From positions 9,114,001 through 9,178,000 of the forward strand of contig OX638372.1 of assembly GCA_951812925.1 (NCBI GenBank): a stretch of DNA of 64,000 nt, written 5' to 3'. A program made the position numbers and the translations under genes. Within the stretch, counting starts at the first letter, position 1. Each line of letters starts with the position of its first letter. Below the pieces are notes generated by a model that saw nothing but the letters and a program-made list of their open reading frames with translations, did not search any database and was not told the DNA's origin. Positions 44,171 through 56,600 of this stretch are shown piece after piece. This DNA is from Calliopum simillimum (lineage: Eukaryota; Arthropoda; Insecta; Diptera; Lauxaniidae).

Positions 44171-44939
44171 CCAGTGGCGTAGATACAAGCTGTTTGCGTT
44201 GGAGAGGGTGATGTGACGTATGATGATGCTAATTAAACTTTTTCTCATTGTATTGTTATTTTATTAAATTAAGTTAAACTTTTTTCAAATAAAAATTGAC
44301 TTTTTCTAAATCGCTTACCAAACCCCCTCCAAATTTTGGCAGGTGTTGTTAGAAACAATACAGGTTTTCTACTCCAATTTAAACTATTTCCACATCATAT
44401 TGATATCTTTTTAATTCAAATTAAACTTTTTCAAAATCATACAAAACTTTCTCCAAATCAAAGTAACCTGCCATTTTTCCAAGTCAAATTAACCTTTTCC
44501 AAATTGCATACTCGACATTCTGGAAGGTGATTCGTAGATATAATACAGGTTTTCCACTCCAAGATAAAATTAAACTTTTTCAAGTCAAATTAAACTTTCT
44601 CCAAATCAAATTAACCTCTTTAAACTTTTTCCAATTCCCTATACATTTTGAAAATTTTTGTAGACATAATTTTCATCCATATATTAAGTTTCATAATGAT
44701 GCAATGCAGGTACATTTTTTGCAAAGTTTTTGTTAATTTGACTTGGAAAAAGGTTAATTTGATTGGAAAAGGGTTAATTGTTGAAAAAAGTTCAGTTTGA
44801 TTTAAGAAGAGTTTAATATCATTCGAAAAAAGATCAATACGAGTATATGTGGAAAAGGTTTAACTTGGAGTGGAAAATCTCGTTTACTCATGTGGGGATT
44901 AATACCCTCAATCAGCCCCCTACATATCAATGCCACTGG
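44171..44939. mobile_element. Inverted-repeat element with internal 20-bp tandem repeats
   Basis: Ends CCAGTGGCGTAGATA and, as reverse complement, CCAGTGGCATTGATA. The interior has many copies of a motif like CAAATTAAACTTTTTCCAA from 44240 to 44640, then the same motif inverted (TTGGAAAAAGGTTAATTTGA) from 44740 to 44880, giving a satellite-like foldback. CAGTGGCGTAG ends are common among hAT MITEs, but an 8-bp duplication was not seen. Confidence 0.55.
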
Positions 44940-46249
44940 TGAGTGCGGAAAAAAACTTTAAACAGAGTTTCCTGTAAACAGTAGCAATTGTTGTGACAAT
45001 ACTGAACTGTGTAACGATTAATTAATTTAAGAGTAACATTTAATATTGCAGGGAGCAGGTAATTTGTAATTCGATTCGAAAATTTTGTCATATGAAACCG
45101 AATGAAGCCAATTATTAAACACTTGGGCAGCGAATAATTGCAAATATGAAATTGATGCCAATATGATTTTACGCTGCTGTAAATAAAGCACGAACATTAA
45201 TTGAAGGGTTAAAATTAACCCTAATTTTAATGAGGGACTTAAAAAACACAATAAAATACAAAAAAATACCGAACTGGTAACTTCTCAAGTTACCTGATGC
45301 AAGCATAAAGGCAATACAATATAAACCAAGCAAGTAAGGATATAAAATAAACTCTTACATACAATAAAATCGAGCGATAGTTCCTGTTTTTTCTTCTCAA
45401 TGGCATATTAGGGTCCTACCGCTTGCGTACATAATCCGTTTAGTATAATGAATACCAAGCCAAGTTACAAAAGGTAGTCGTCATCGTCTTCATTGTTGTC
45501 GTAATGCTTACTTACGTAATTAACCGAAATTCGGCGTATCTTCCACAATTCAGGGATATCGATTACACAGAAAAACTCAAAAAAAAAAAAAAAAAAAAAA
45601 TCGAGAATTAAATGAGAAATTCAATTGAAAACGGAACCGACATTAAAGGCAAAAAGGAATTAAGGCAAGCAAATGAAATGCGAATTGAGCAGGGAAGCCT
45701 ACAAACGACTTAATTCGATTTTTGCCTTTGTGGTGCTTATGAAGGAAATTTATAACCACTAAAGGATATCATGAAATAGTAGCAAATTACCCTTGATTAA
45801 AAGCTAAGCTTTGCAAATTACTTGCATAGCTAATTATCAAAGTTGTTTTTCCAAGAAAACACAAGTAGTCGAACATATGTCAAACAGTACAAAAGAAACC
45901 CCTTGTTGACCAAGAGACAGAGGAATATCTGGCTAAATCGAATGCATATATCGTAGTAGAAGTGAAGAGAAGATATCTTCAGTTTATGCTCTTTTGCCAA
46001 GCATATACGGACTGTGTGTACAAATTGGTGGCAAGACGTTACTTACTTAATTGGCCACATCTACCCAATAACCGAGTTACGGTCTATTGCATTACTTCTT
46101 TTCAAGAGCTTCTATCCAGCGCGAGTCTACGCGACACCCGGAAGACAGACGAAATGTTGCCCACTTCTCCGCCTTCTTCAGTGCATCGCTCGTCAAACTC
46201 TTTTCGATTTAGAGCATTTTCGTACATACGATTGATAAGTCCAGATAGT
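44940..46249. other. No supported gene
   Basis: Includes a poly-A run at about 45579-45600. The ORF at 45962-46300 lies antisense to the LINE fossil and is not coding. Confidence 0.4.
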
Positions 46250-46480
46250 CATGGAAAGTTGCTGTGGTCTCACTGTTGCTACGACCAAATATATCAATAG
46301 CATCAGCATAGGCAAGAAGCCTCAAATCTCAAGATGCCAAACATTGACATTGTTACCAAAGATGATCGTCTTTTATGTTTATCGTTAATACCTGACATGT
46401 TGGCTTAACTCCGCGGTGCTCTACGCATAGGTATAATTATTGCCAATGTGGTAATGGAATGGGAACCATTTTTTGAATCA
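46250..46480 (-). pseudogene. Second decayed LINE reverse transcriptase fragment
   Basis: The minus strand, with a frame change, reads LLAYADAIDIFGRSNSETTA near 46262-46322, close to the LAYADDIDIIGRS block of jockey/I-like reverse transcriptases, with YADD as YADA. Flanking frames are broken. Short, so moderate to low confidence. Confidence 0.4.
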
Positions 46481-48937
46481 TATGGTCAGGCACAAGTTCA
46501 TCCCAATGGTGGGTAGGTAAGGATAAGCCTCTGTCATTCTTTGGGACTTGTCACCCGGTTGCAATAAAACTCCTTTCCTACGATTTTGGTTTAAACCACA
46601 GTTACCACTAATCTCTTCGAAAGGCCGACCCAATAGTCAGTCAAAAGACTCAGCGAACTGTATTCCCTGAAGGTCTACCGAATCTTATGGTACCAGAAAA
46701 ATCTATGGTCAGATTTCGTAGACACCACATTAATTCCAGTAAAGTTCTGACCAGCCTGGGACTGGTTAGCCATGTCAAATTTTCATGGATTGTGGGTACT
46801 CGTAGCTTTGTGCTACTCTCTCCCAAGAAAGCTCGCACTTTCCTGGGAGAGGTAAACTTATCCACCTTAGTATGGATCGTGGGAATGCATTACCAAGTGC
46901 ATATTTCTCAGGCAGGACTATCAAAAATAAAGACTTATTTTGGATTGGTTTACCACTTTCAATATGCGTAACGTTAAAATTAGAGATAACAAGCCGCGAT
47001 TCTTTGTGCTTCCAAAGTCACGCACCTTACTGCATTAGTTCATAGTCAAACACGTTAACTATCGTTTCCGGGAGTTGTCGCGAGGAAGCAGTAGGCTGCT
47101 TGAGCTGCAGATATGGCGATAATGTCTATGTTAATCACCTTTCATATGCAAAACGATACTTCCACAGCGTAAGCGTACACTGCATATCCATGACCAAAGC
47201 TCCACTATCATATCAGCAAAACAAAGGTTACCCGGGCTTGAAGCTTTGAGTTAGACGTTTAAAACATTGATTGAAATTTTGGACATCGTTCGACCTCTTT
47301 CCGCTGTCGCCTCTCTTGTTCTCGTTTTTCGCGTATATTATGGTGTACTTTTTCTCTCCACTTTGGTCGGTATCTCTCTAAGCTATCAACTAGAGTATTC
47401 GTTCTACTGTGGACACTTTTCATCATACCATTAGTTTCTTTTTTTGGGGGCGTTTGAAACCGATGACATATTCTGCATCATTGCATAAAGAGTAGAATAT
47501 ATTCGCCCAACTCTCGCCAATATCGGGGTCAAAAAAATTGGATTTCTTCCATTGACCATTTTTAAATATAGCTTACTCAAATAATTAAATATTGCCAACT
47601 CGGCCATTTTGGTATTCCCTTTATTTGACAGCTGTCATTGCTTTAGCACCGCCTTGATTTGTAATTTTCAAAGGACGTTTTTTCAACACTGTACCTTTGT
47701 CCATTATGCAGAACGAAGGAAATTTTTTTTTGTTTTTGCATTTTAAACGGACGGACAAAGCAGAACAATGGCAACCCCCATGCTATTTGCCAAAGGTATT
47801 CGATACGCACATGGATTGGTTGCAATTTCCTAAATTAGCATGAAGCCGCATGAGCTCCTCAAGTGAATGCCACAAAAAAATTCCCTTTTATTTTATGAAT
47901 TTCTTAATATAACGTAAAAAGGTAGGTATGCGCTTTGTTCAACTCGCACAAGTAGATATTGCATTGTTTGCTATGATTGAAATGATTGTGCAGAGTTCTC
48001 CTTAAAAAAATGCACTCTAATGCATTTCCCCCCATATTTGTGTTTTGCCAGTGCAATTTGGAAACACCATCTTTGAAACTGGCCCTTAACAAAGCATAGC
48101 ATAGTATAAATAAAGCTAGGGGTTGGTCCTTTGCTTTTGCATCAGAGCTCTTTTGTTTTAGTTTAGGAATGGAATCACAAGTATTTTCACAGTTTTGTGA
48201 CATCCATATTTTGCAAGTATTCCTTTGTGGAACCACAAGTGCAGAAATGTCATTTTGTGAAGAAATTGTGCTTAATTATTTAGCATTTGCAGGAAATACG
48301 ACTATTAGTGGTTTTCACTCAATTTTGCAACTTAATTGCATTGGAGTTTAAGATATTTCTCACGAAATATGATTAACAACAACTGGAGCCAACATCATCA
48401 ACCACCCACATGTATGGTAACCTCAACCTTTCCGCAATACCAAACATTGACGTTAATTGCAACAACATCAACATCATCGTTTTGCGTCGTCGTCGTCTTC
48501 GTTCGCGACATTAGCAGCTCATTACTCGATGATGTATGGCAATAATTGCAAGAAAGTGGAACACTCCTTTCGCACTTTCGCCTTTGTCAGTTTTGCAACA
48601 CTAATGACCCAGCAAGAAAATGCAGTCGATTGAAAAACAACAATATGGCTTTGACATTCAAAAAGTCAAAAATGGGGAATTCTTAATCATTTGTATTGAA
48701 AATGTGTTGAATTTTGATGGTTAAAACAAGCTCGAGACATGGAATATTCCACTGTTAGGCAGCACAAAGATATAAAGTTTAGTTGAAATTATGTTGAGTT
48801 TCAGTGAATTATTATGAATAAATATTCTCAAAAATTATATTCACAGATGTCAATGAAGACTGTAAGGCAGCCTTAGAGAATATTTATTCATGTTAAGGCC
48901 TTATATCACCTTTTTAGCGCTTTTCTCATCAAGCTAC
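46481..48937. other. No supported gene; possible old repeat debris
   Basis: Less AT-rich than average, with short inverted motifs such as CTCTCCCAAGAAAG and CTTTCCTGGGAGAG near 46818-46852. None of the short ORFs resembles a known family. Confidence 0.35.
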
Positions 48938-50076
48938 AAATCGCCAGGTCCCGATGGAATCTCTGCTCTAGTTTTCAAAACGCGTTCCTCGTCCTTTGCC
49001 AGACAACTGCCCAAACTTTTTTATCTGTCAAATTGCCAAGGCAAATATCCGGAGAGAAGGAAACGCGCAAATGTTTAGCTGATTCCGAAAAAAGGCTATA
49101 CAACTTTGAACTTTAAACTCAGTAAACTCAAGGAAAGTTTAGTGAACTACTATCCCATGGGTTATTTAGTCTACTTCGTAACCATCAATATGGTTTAAAA
49201 AAGCAAAGTTCAACAAGCGACCTTACCTTAGTGGATGTAAAATTATTGCACTATATCTAAAGCTTTTCAAAGGGTTTGACACTCCACCCTTTTAAACAAG
49301 CTAAGTGCTTTCGGTGTTGGTGATACCTTTTGAAAATGGATATCATATCTCCTTAGTAACCGATCTATACAAGTAATTCCTGATAGTTACACCTCAAAAC
49401 ATTTTTCAACAAAAGTTAAGTATCTCAAGGGTCAGTTCTATAACGAATTCTTTTTTAATCTTTATAATAGACCTTCTCTCGGTAGCTTGCAATCCTATTC
49501 ATTTATCTGCTAATGACAGCACTCTAGACTTCACATATTTTTTACCAAAGCCTCGTCTAGGGTCACACGCTGTTGAGTTTCAATGACATCAAATGACAAC
49601 TAAACTCAATTCTGACATCGAAAAAATCTTTTACCTGGGGTACCCCAAATCGAGTTTAATTTAATGCGCCAAAAACGTAGTGTTGTCTTCTTTCCCTTAA
49701 GCGGGATCTTGATTTTGTTTAGAAATGTAAATTGTTTTTCTATGCTTCTGACTTATCAACGATTTACAAAGACTACATTCGCCAGGGGCTTGAGTACAAT
49801 TCTCAAGTATGTACAGCAATCAATTTACATCGCTTGAACACCGCAATAATGTTGGGTGTCTTGCGCTCCTTTATCGTTACTTTCACCATTAGTGTTACAA
49901 CGAAATAAACAGTTAAGCATGTATGTCCCTCTCGTAGCTCGATTTAACTGTAACAGCCGTGAAGCATCGTCCGCAAGCCCCTACACCCTAAAGTCAGCTT
50001 TCCAATGCACATTAAAACTCAGAAGATCTTTCCTTAACCACAAAACATGAATTTGGAATTGGGTTTTATAACCTAA
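48938..50076 (+). pseudogene. jockey-like non-LTR retrotransposon reverse transcriptase, decayed and 5' truncated
   Basis: The plus strand shows the reverse transcriptase blocks in order but in changing frames. They are KSPGPDGISALVFK (48938), PERRKRANV then LIPKKGYTTLNF, VNYYPMGYL (for NYRPI), ISKAFQRV-HSTLLNKLSAFG (for KAFDRVWH), and WISYLLSNRSIQVI. Later come PGVPQIEFN (for GVPQGS), LSTIYKDYIRQGLEYNSQVC, and an end resembling SSASPYTLKSAFQCTLKLRR then SFLNH. Many stops and frameshifts; the FADD catalytic block is not recognisable. No endonuclease domain and no poly-A tail seen. Confidence 0.65.
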
Positions 50077-51393
50077 GTGTTAAACAACATTTAAAATATT
50101 TCCTATGCTGAGGCAGAATATAAGTACTAAATTTTCAGGTGTAATGAATTTATAGCTGATCATGCCAACACAAGTGAAGTTGAATGTTATATGTATGGTC
50201 AGGGTCTGAATTAAAAAACTGCCTGTGTTCCTCGATCTCAAGCTGCTTATAGCCAGTTTCATAAGCCAAGATATCAAATGTCGGTGATCAACTCGTTTTT
50301 GAAGCAAAACTTTAACTTTCTAGCTGAGTTAATCCAGCTCAATTAAGTTTTCAATGCCGCACAACATTGATCTCTCTTCGTATTCCTACAAGGACTTTGC
50401 ATACGACATACAGACCCTTACGCATTTCACTCTCTTCCACACGCGCAGACATTTCGTATTTCACATTTGAATTATTGCGATTGCCAGGAAATGACATTTG
50501 AAAGCCAAACTAAAGGTGAACAGAAGAGATTATGAATAAACTCCAAACTACTTATGAGTACGTACGAGTGTGTGAGTTGCACACATCCACCCACACTCTT
50601 GCATACATCCTCACTCAACCACTGACACTTGCTCTAAAGATGCGTAGTACAAAATGCTTTATTAAATGAGCGATACCAAGGTGTTTGTTGTTATTCGGTG
50701 GGCGTAAGTATTGACACTTGAGGTGCGACACAAAATAACGTGACGCAATAAATCGTTTTCACGCCAAATTTTGTGGTTAATGATGTTTCACTTGAATTGT
50801 GTATGTGTGTGTGTAGTGCTCGCAAAAACCGAATCAAATGCCGCACACATCCACAGATAAACTCACACAGACATAAGCACGCACACAGATAATTGCACAA
50901 CCGCAATAATGAGGTTCCTAATATTAAAATACTCATTGACGCGTCGCCGTCGTCGTCATCATACCGCAGCATCACATCGCTTGTGTCAATATCGTCGTCG
51001 GCTCTGCCATGTTTGATGAGCAGATGAAAGCCATTCTTCATTTGCAGCGTGTTGCATTGACATCGAACCATTAAATAATTTAACATGAATTTGCATTTGA
51101 AATTAGGAACTGCCTCATTTTGTTCATTATGGTCAGCACCATCGCGCGCCACTCTACCGCCCGGCCTTTTGCCACTAAGCGCGGATAGCGTTGATGAATT
51201 ACTTGTCGCTGTAATTTTGGCTCGCCGCCATTTGAGTTGATTACAACAGGAAATGAATGCAACAACAGTGATATTTGAAAAAAATTATCGATACTTTTTA
51301 CTTTAAGCAGATAAAGTGTTCATTTTTCGAAGTGATCACCATTCGCAAAGCACATTAATAACTCAAAAACTCATAAATATTATGAATTTTCAC
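50077..51393. other. No supported gene; GC-richer stretch
   Basis: 50690-51230 is richer in CG and simple TCG/CATC repeats and contains a 153-codon minus-strand frame starting from a non-ATG codon. I recognise no domain in it. It could be an untranslated or conserved non-coding stretch. Confidence 0.3.
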
Positions 51394-51446
51394 GGGAGAT
51401 TTATGATGTATGAGGTGATTTATGGCATAATCACCTCATAAATCCC
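51394..51446. repeat. Head-to-head pair of Tc1-like terminal repeats
   Basis: GGGAGATTTATGATGTATGA and GGTGATTTATGG are followed directly by CATAATCACCTCATAAATCC. The two halves are inverted and match the terminal repeat at 12992-13016. The inserted GATGTAT in the left half is the only sizeable difference. It looks like an element reduced to its two ends. Confidence 0.5.
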
Positions 51447-53223
51447 TGTTTTTCATCAAATGCCGGCATCAAGTAGAACTTTCTCGTTGTTTCTTGTAAC
51501 AGCTTTGTGAAATGAAAATGCATCAGATTTACTTGATATGAATTGGAATTTGTATTTATGAAACATAATTTTGCATTAATGTCACAATATATTATTTAGT
51601 ATACATAAAATATAAGCAAATATTGATTCAAATATAATACAATTCACTGCAATAAATATTTAATTGCGTTTTATGCAAAATTCGTGTATTTCATTCAACC
51701 AAATCGTTTGCTTTGCACACATTAAATACATAGGGTATTCACTATATATTGTTATTTGTTCTGGTAACATTAAACCCATGTAAATGTCATAAAATCTCTC
51801 TCAGGTGGCCAATATTTTTGTCTGCCGAATGTAGTTATCCACGCTCACTTTCCGTTCTAGGAGCATTCCAATGCTGTAAGGATAGTGTAAGAATACCAGA
51901 CCAAATACTCGGCTGCTGTGAACACACCAACTTTTGCTGTTTTACCGATGCTGCACGATACTTTTCAATCATATCTACATATTGCGATGTGATTAAGCGC
52001 GATTTTAATTTTGTAATTAGCGGTCAAAATTTCACAATCCAATGAACAAAAATGATGAAAAGACATTGTAAATTAATTTTGTATTTTTATAACTAAAGTT
52101 TAAATTTTTGTTTCAAATGAAAAATTGGTTTTATTGTATTCAACAAAAATATTACGAAGAAATAGAAAAAACGTTTAAAGTATTCCTAAAAACGTGCAAA
52201 AGCCTCGAAAATATCGTAAACTTCTAAAACTGTCAAAGTTCGTATTGATTTTGAAAACTATTACGAGCTCAAGAGGTTTGCGAGGCATTTACACATTTTA
52301 AGGAATACCCTCATTACGTTAAAACATTTATAGCAAGTGATATACAATTTTTGACAAGGCGAAGACCTTTAGAACTTAGTTTTGTTTTAAACCAAAAAAA
52401 TTTAAAATTTAAATTATACTCGTAATAAAAAAAATGTAAGCCCTTCCATTTTAACTGTTGTGTAAGGATACGCATTGACTGGCAACATTATTTCATATGT
52501 TTTTGACATAATTGGCATCAGGTGCTCAGCAGGTGGTTGCGTCGCATGTGATTTACTTGCAAAGTCAATGCACCTTTTTCATCTTCTCAAGACGTAATAC
52601 TGTAGTTTATTTTTACAAATAAACAAATGAAACATATTCATATGTGCTGTTAAATATTAAAAATGTCTATGGCCTTTTCTGATATGTAGGCAAAATAAAA
52701 TACATTTCATTAAATTGATTTTAATAAACCTACATAATTTGTTGATCCCATAATTAAAAGTTCTAATTCAACAATTCCATTCCTAGCGTAACAAGATTTG
52801 ATCTCATCTGAAATTTGTCCGTAGTTTTATTTGATGCCGAAACCAATAAAAATGGTACCCAAAAAAAAAAAAAAAAGAACAAATTTTATATTTTTTTGGG
52901 GGTTTTGGGTTTTTGGTACAAGTGCCCAAATCGGTCGATACTGCTCAGCTAATAAGAATGCATGCTAAAAATTTCGTTTTCTTCACTGCATGCTTACTGA
53001 GAATGCATGTTTTAGCAGGCATGCCCAGAGCAAGCACCAGAATGCGGTTTTTCTCAATTCTAAACTCGTTATCTTAACGAAAAACTTCCTGTGAAATTGT
53101 ACTAGTAAAATTTTGTGTTTATGGTTGTTTTCAAGTACAATTTATGGAATATTGGAATATTCTTCCATACCAAACAACATTTTAATGTTATTTCATTTAT
53201 TTCAGTTATAATTTAACAAATTT
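51447..53223. other. No supported gene
   Basis: AT-rich with a poly-A run at about 52860-52876. The 98-codon frame at 51749-52045 is Cys-rich by translation but has no recognised pattern or splice context. Confidence 0.35.
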
Positions 53224-53612
53224 CATTCAAACAGTTCTCTCATTTCTCCCTAGTTGCTGTAGTGCTTCTTCAAAGTTCACTTCGGCTGTTCGCTGAAGCA
53301 TTTCCTCAAAGCCAGCCATTTCCGCTCTTGGTAAAAAATCCCGCTCGTCTATAGCAATATTATGCAGAAGACAACACGTCGCTATTACGTGCCTTACCGT
53401 TTCCAATTTAAGTTGGATGCCATAAACCAGTAGAGGGAAATGATGCTTCAATACCCCTTACGAACGTTAACCACATTCCGTGTGCGAATTTGGCTTTCGT
53501 TATAGAGACATTCCACTTTACCGCTTGCTTCGAGAAAAGGCACTGCCAAATATATCGTATTTCGATAGCCGCAATCGCCTGCCAAAATAAAATTACCGAA
53601 ATCTCCATTTCG
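53224..53612 (-). pseudogene. PIF/Harbinger (HARBI1-like) transposase C-terminal fragment
   Basis: Read on the minus strand: FILAGDCGYRNTIYLAVPFL (for LLGDSGY, second catalytic Asp), YNESQIRTRNVV (for YNxxHIRTRxxVE), then a frameshift into KHHFPLLVYGIQLKLETVRH and VIATCCLLHNIAIDE. The segment ends with LGRNERTV at 53227. The third catalytic Glu region (ERxFG) is destroyed at the frameshift near 53455. The N-terminal half is absent. It belongs to the same superfamily as the TAA-flanked MITE at 33667. Confidence 0.75.
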
Positions 53613-56600
53613 AAGCGATATTTACTTTATCCGCAAACCATTTTCAAAATAATATAATTCAGGAACCGTAGGTCGTATGATTAAAAATTTTACGATTTTC
53701 TTTAGGAAATGGGCAACAAATTTGTCGCTTAACCTTTTTTAAATAAAATTAACCGTTAAAAAGATTTTGGCAAAAAAACTGATTTTTGCACCCTTTTCAG
53801 GCCGGTCACAAAGTTAGGCAACCGATTCAGCACGGAAGACTGATGGACTTGTAATAAACATGTCCTAAGCTATCGATTCCCATATAAATTTCCACTACAC
53901 CGAATTTTTCCATTTTTTCGTGCTCAGCTGTCCGTCTATGACGGTATAAAGTTGAAAAAATTATATCGGTCAAATGACTTTCTCCTGATCCGGTGTTTTG
54001 AATTATTGCTCGTAAAATATCTAGCTTTAAATGGTTGGCTTATTGTCAACAATTTTTCTTTCTGATTGCAACATAAATGTGAAAGCACAATGCAATTTGA
54101 TGCCATTTGTAAAAATTATGATACATTCACATTTAGTCCCATCTTGTATTTATAATATTTATAAAGTTTTACGATAAAAAGCGTTTTTTGAACCAAAAAT
54201 GTAGTCCAAATATGGCAAGAAAGAAAAAAAGTTAAATTTGTAAAATTTCTGCTCTTCACAAAATTATTACTAAGAATCCATTAACATTTTCTGTCTACAA
54301 AAGTATTGTGTTAAGTATGTTATTTGCATTCTATCAATTAGAATTTAGTCTGCTTTGTCGAGTTACTGTTAGATTTAGGAAAGGTTAACAGAATTCTTAT
54401 TAACCATTAACATTTTCTGTTTAAAAAGGTAACAGATGTTATGTCTAATATCGTAAAAAAATCGCATGCGATTTTTTCAGTTAACATTCATGCACAAGCT
54501 AAATAGCATTATGTAAAGTTCTCTGTAAATTACTCTGCTGTTTAGCTGAGCATCTACATAAATGCTGCATAAATGTTTTGAGTTCTCCGTTGTATCTTCG
54601 TATGTAAAATTGTATGTTATTTTTTTGGGGGTGTATATTCTACTATGTTCTCCTTAGACAGACCATTACTGCAAATGTTGTTCACATTTGAGAGCAGAAT
54701 GTTTGGTACTGTGCTTCTACAGCTGTGCAGTGTTAAATGTAAATCTTAATAAATTCTGCAACTTCATAGCTGTCTTACTCTGTTTCCTTGCTGTTGACTA
54801 AAGTATATGTTGTGCTAAGAATATATTTTCATTTGGACAATAGCAGTATGACGCAGTTAACATATTTTGCTAAGTTTTTATTATTGTATAAAATCTATTT
54901 ATATATCTTATGAATAAAACTAACGGGCAAACTGTTAGGTGTTACCCGAGACGTGTTTAAGTTTACAATTTACATGGTTTTGGTATATTTTAGAAAAATT
55001 TCGAAAAGGCAGGGGGGGTGTTAACTAAAGGAAATGCATAACGTTGAAACTTTATGACTCAAGCAAAGATATTGTTGAAGTAAAAATCGATATTCACAAA
55101 AAACAAAAAAACACACAAATAAAATCCATCTCTTTAATTTCGTTCCTCACAAGTGCGGGTAGTACATTCTTCGTTTATGTCGCCTTAATTATCATCTTAT
55201 TCCACCCTTTTGCCATTCAACTTTTATAAAGGTCTTTTAACAGTTAGCCCCAGTTTTGCAACATGCTTCTTCTAAATTAGTTGCCAGATTTCGTCCAAAA
55301 TTGTAAGCCTTTTCCATCTAACAAGCTAACTTAACATACCGTTCAATTACATTGCTGTCTTATTTCATAGTGCTTTCCTGAATTCAAGAACAAAAAGGAA
55401 GTTGAGTCAATGTACATTCATCTATAACAAATTTCTTGTTTGAAAAGGAGTAATTAGTATAATCAGTCTCACTTTGAATGTTGGATCCAAAAAATTTCGA
55501 AAAGACAAGGCAAGAATTTCTTGGAATTAGTCTGATGTTAAGTCAATGCATTCACAAAACTATTTTTGGCATAAGGTCTCAAGACTAATTCTCATTTGGA
55601 AACTATCATAATTATTTTTAACAACTTTTCATTTAAATCAACAAAAGTTGATTATGGAGTTTTTCTATGCATAAAAATATCGATATAAATCTAAGTGAGT
55701 TTTGAAGGAAAAGAATAGTTCTTTTAAAAAACGTATCAGTTCTTATGGCTAACAAGTACCTTGTCTTGATATAAAACCACATAAAGGGCTGGTTTTGGCT
55801 GTCCATAAACTCCTTGACGCTCATAGGGAGGGGAGGTTCGAGCAAGCGTCACGCTTGGTGTATTTTATTTATTTTTTATATGAAGCTACTGTCACATAGG
55901 GGGGTTTTCAATATAGCGAATTTTAGCGTCACGGAGTTTATGGACAGCCCCTAAGTGATGAAAAAACCACTTACCTAAAATAATAAATGCAGAAAAATTC
56001 AATGGCTTATTGTTTAAAAAATTTTTCTGTTTTCTTGCGAATTCCAAATCATGAAAAATTTCTTTCGTAAATTTAAGGTTCCACAAGTAATGCTCCGAAG
56101 TTTTTGTTTTGCTACCAAAATGAAAAATCTTCCCACTTAAGTGGCAGCCACCAGCACAGTAATCGACCGTGTGGTTTTAATATTTTTATAGTAAAAATCA
56201 ACAAATTAATGACAACAATAAAGAAGAATTCAAGAAGCAGATGAAAAATTCTTTTATGGTTTCTCTTTAAAAGTGAGCGAGCGGCACGCGGCTTGACACC
56301 ACAGAGCCAGAACAATTTAATTTTAATTGCAGCAGCAGCAACAGCAACAGCGGTAGCTACTGTTGTCTTTTTTTTTTTGCTGTTGCTCATCATCACCAAC
56401 ATCAAATGTGGCATTTTTATGTTGCGTTTGACTCGTGTTTATCTTTGGTTTGGTCTCTGTAGTTGTCGTTCGCAGGAATTTATTTACCTTGAGCTTTACA
56501 GGGTGACCAGATAAAATCAATATATATTGTCTTAAGAAATCATTGTGGAGTGCAATCAGTGGATTCATTTGTGATAGTAGCCCGAATATTGTAGATTTCC

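Noticed and set aside
45962..46300. 112-codon plus-strand ORF
   Set aside because: Antisense shadow of the degenerate reverse-transcriptase fragment on the minus strand.
50691..51152. 153-codon minus-strand ORF
   Set aside because: Starts at a non-ATG codon, no domain, composition explained by TCG/CATC simple repeats.
51749..52045. 98-codon Cys-rich ORF
   Set aside because: Cysteines follow no known spacing; no splice or promoter context; AT-rich surroundings.
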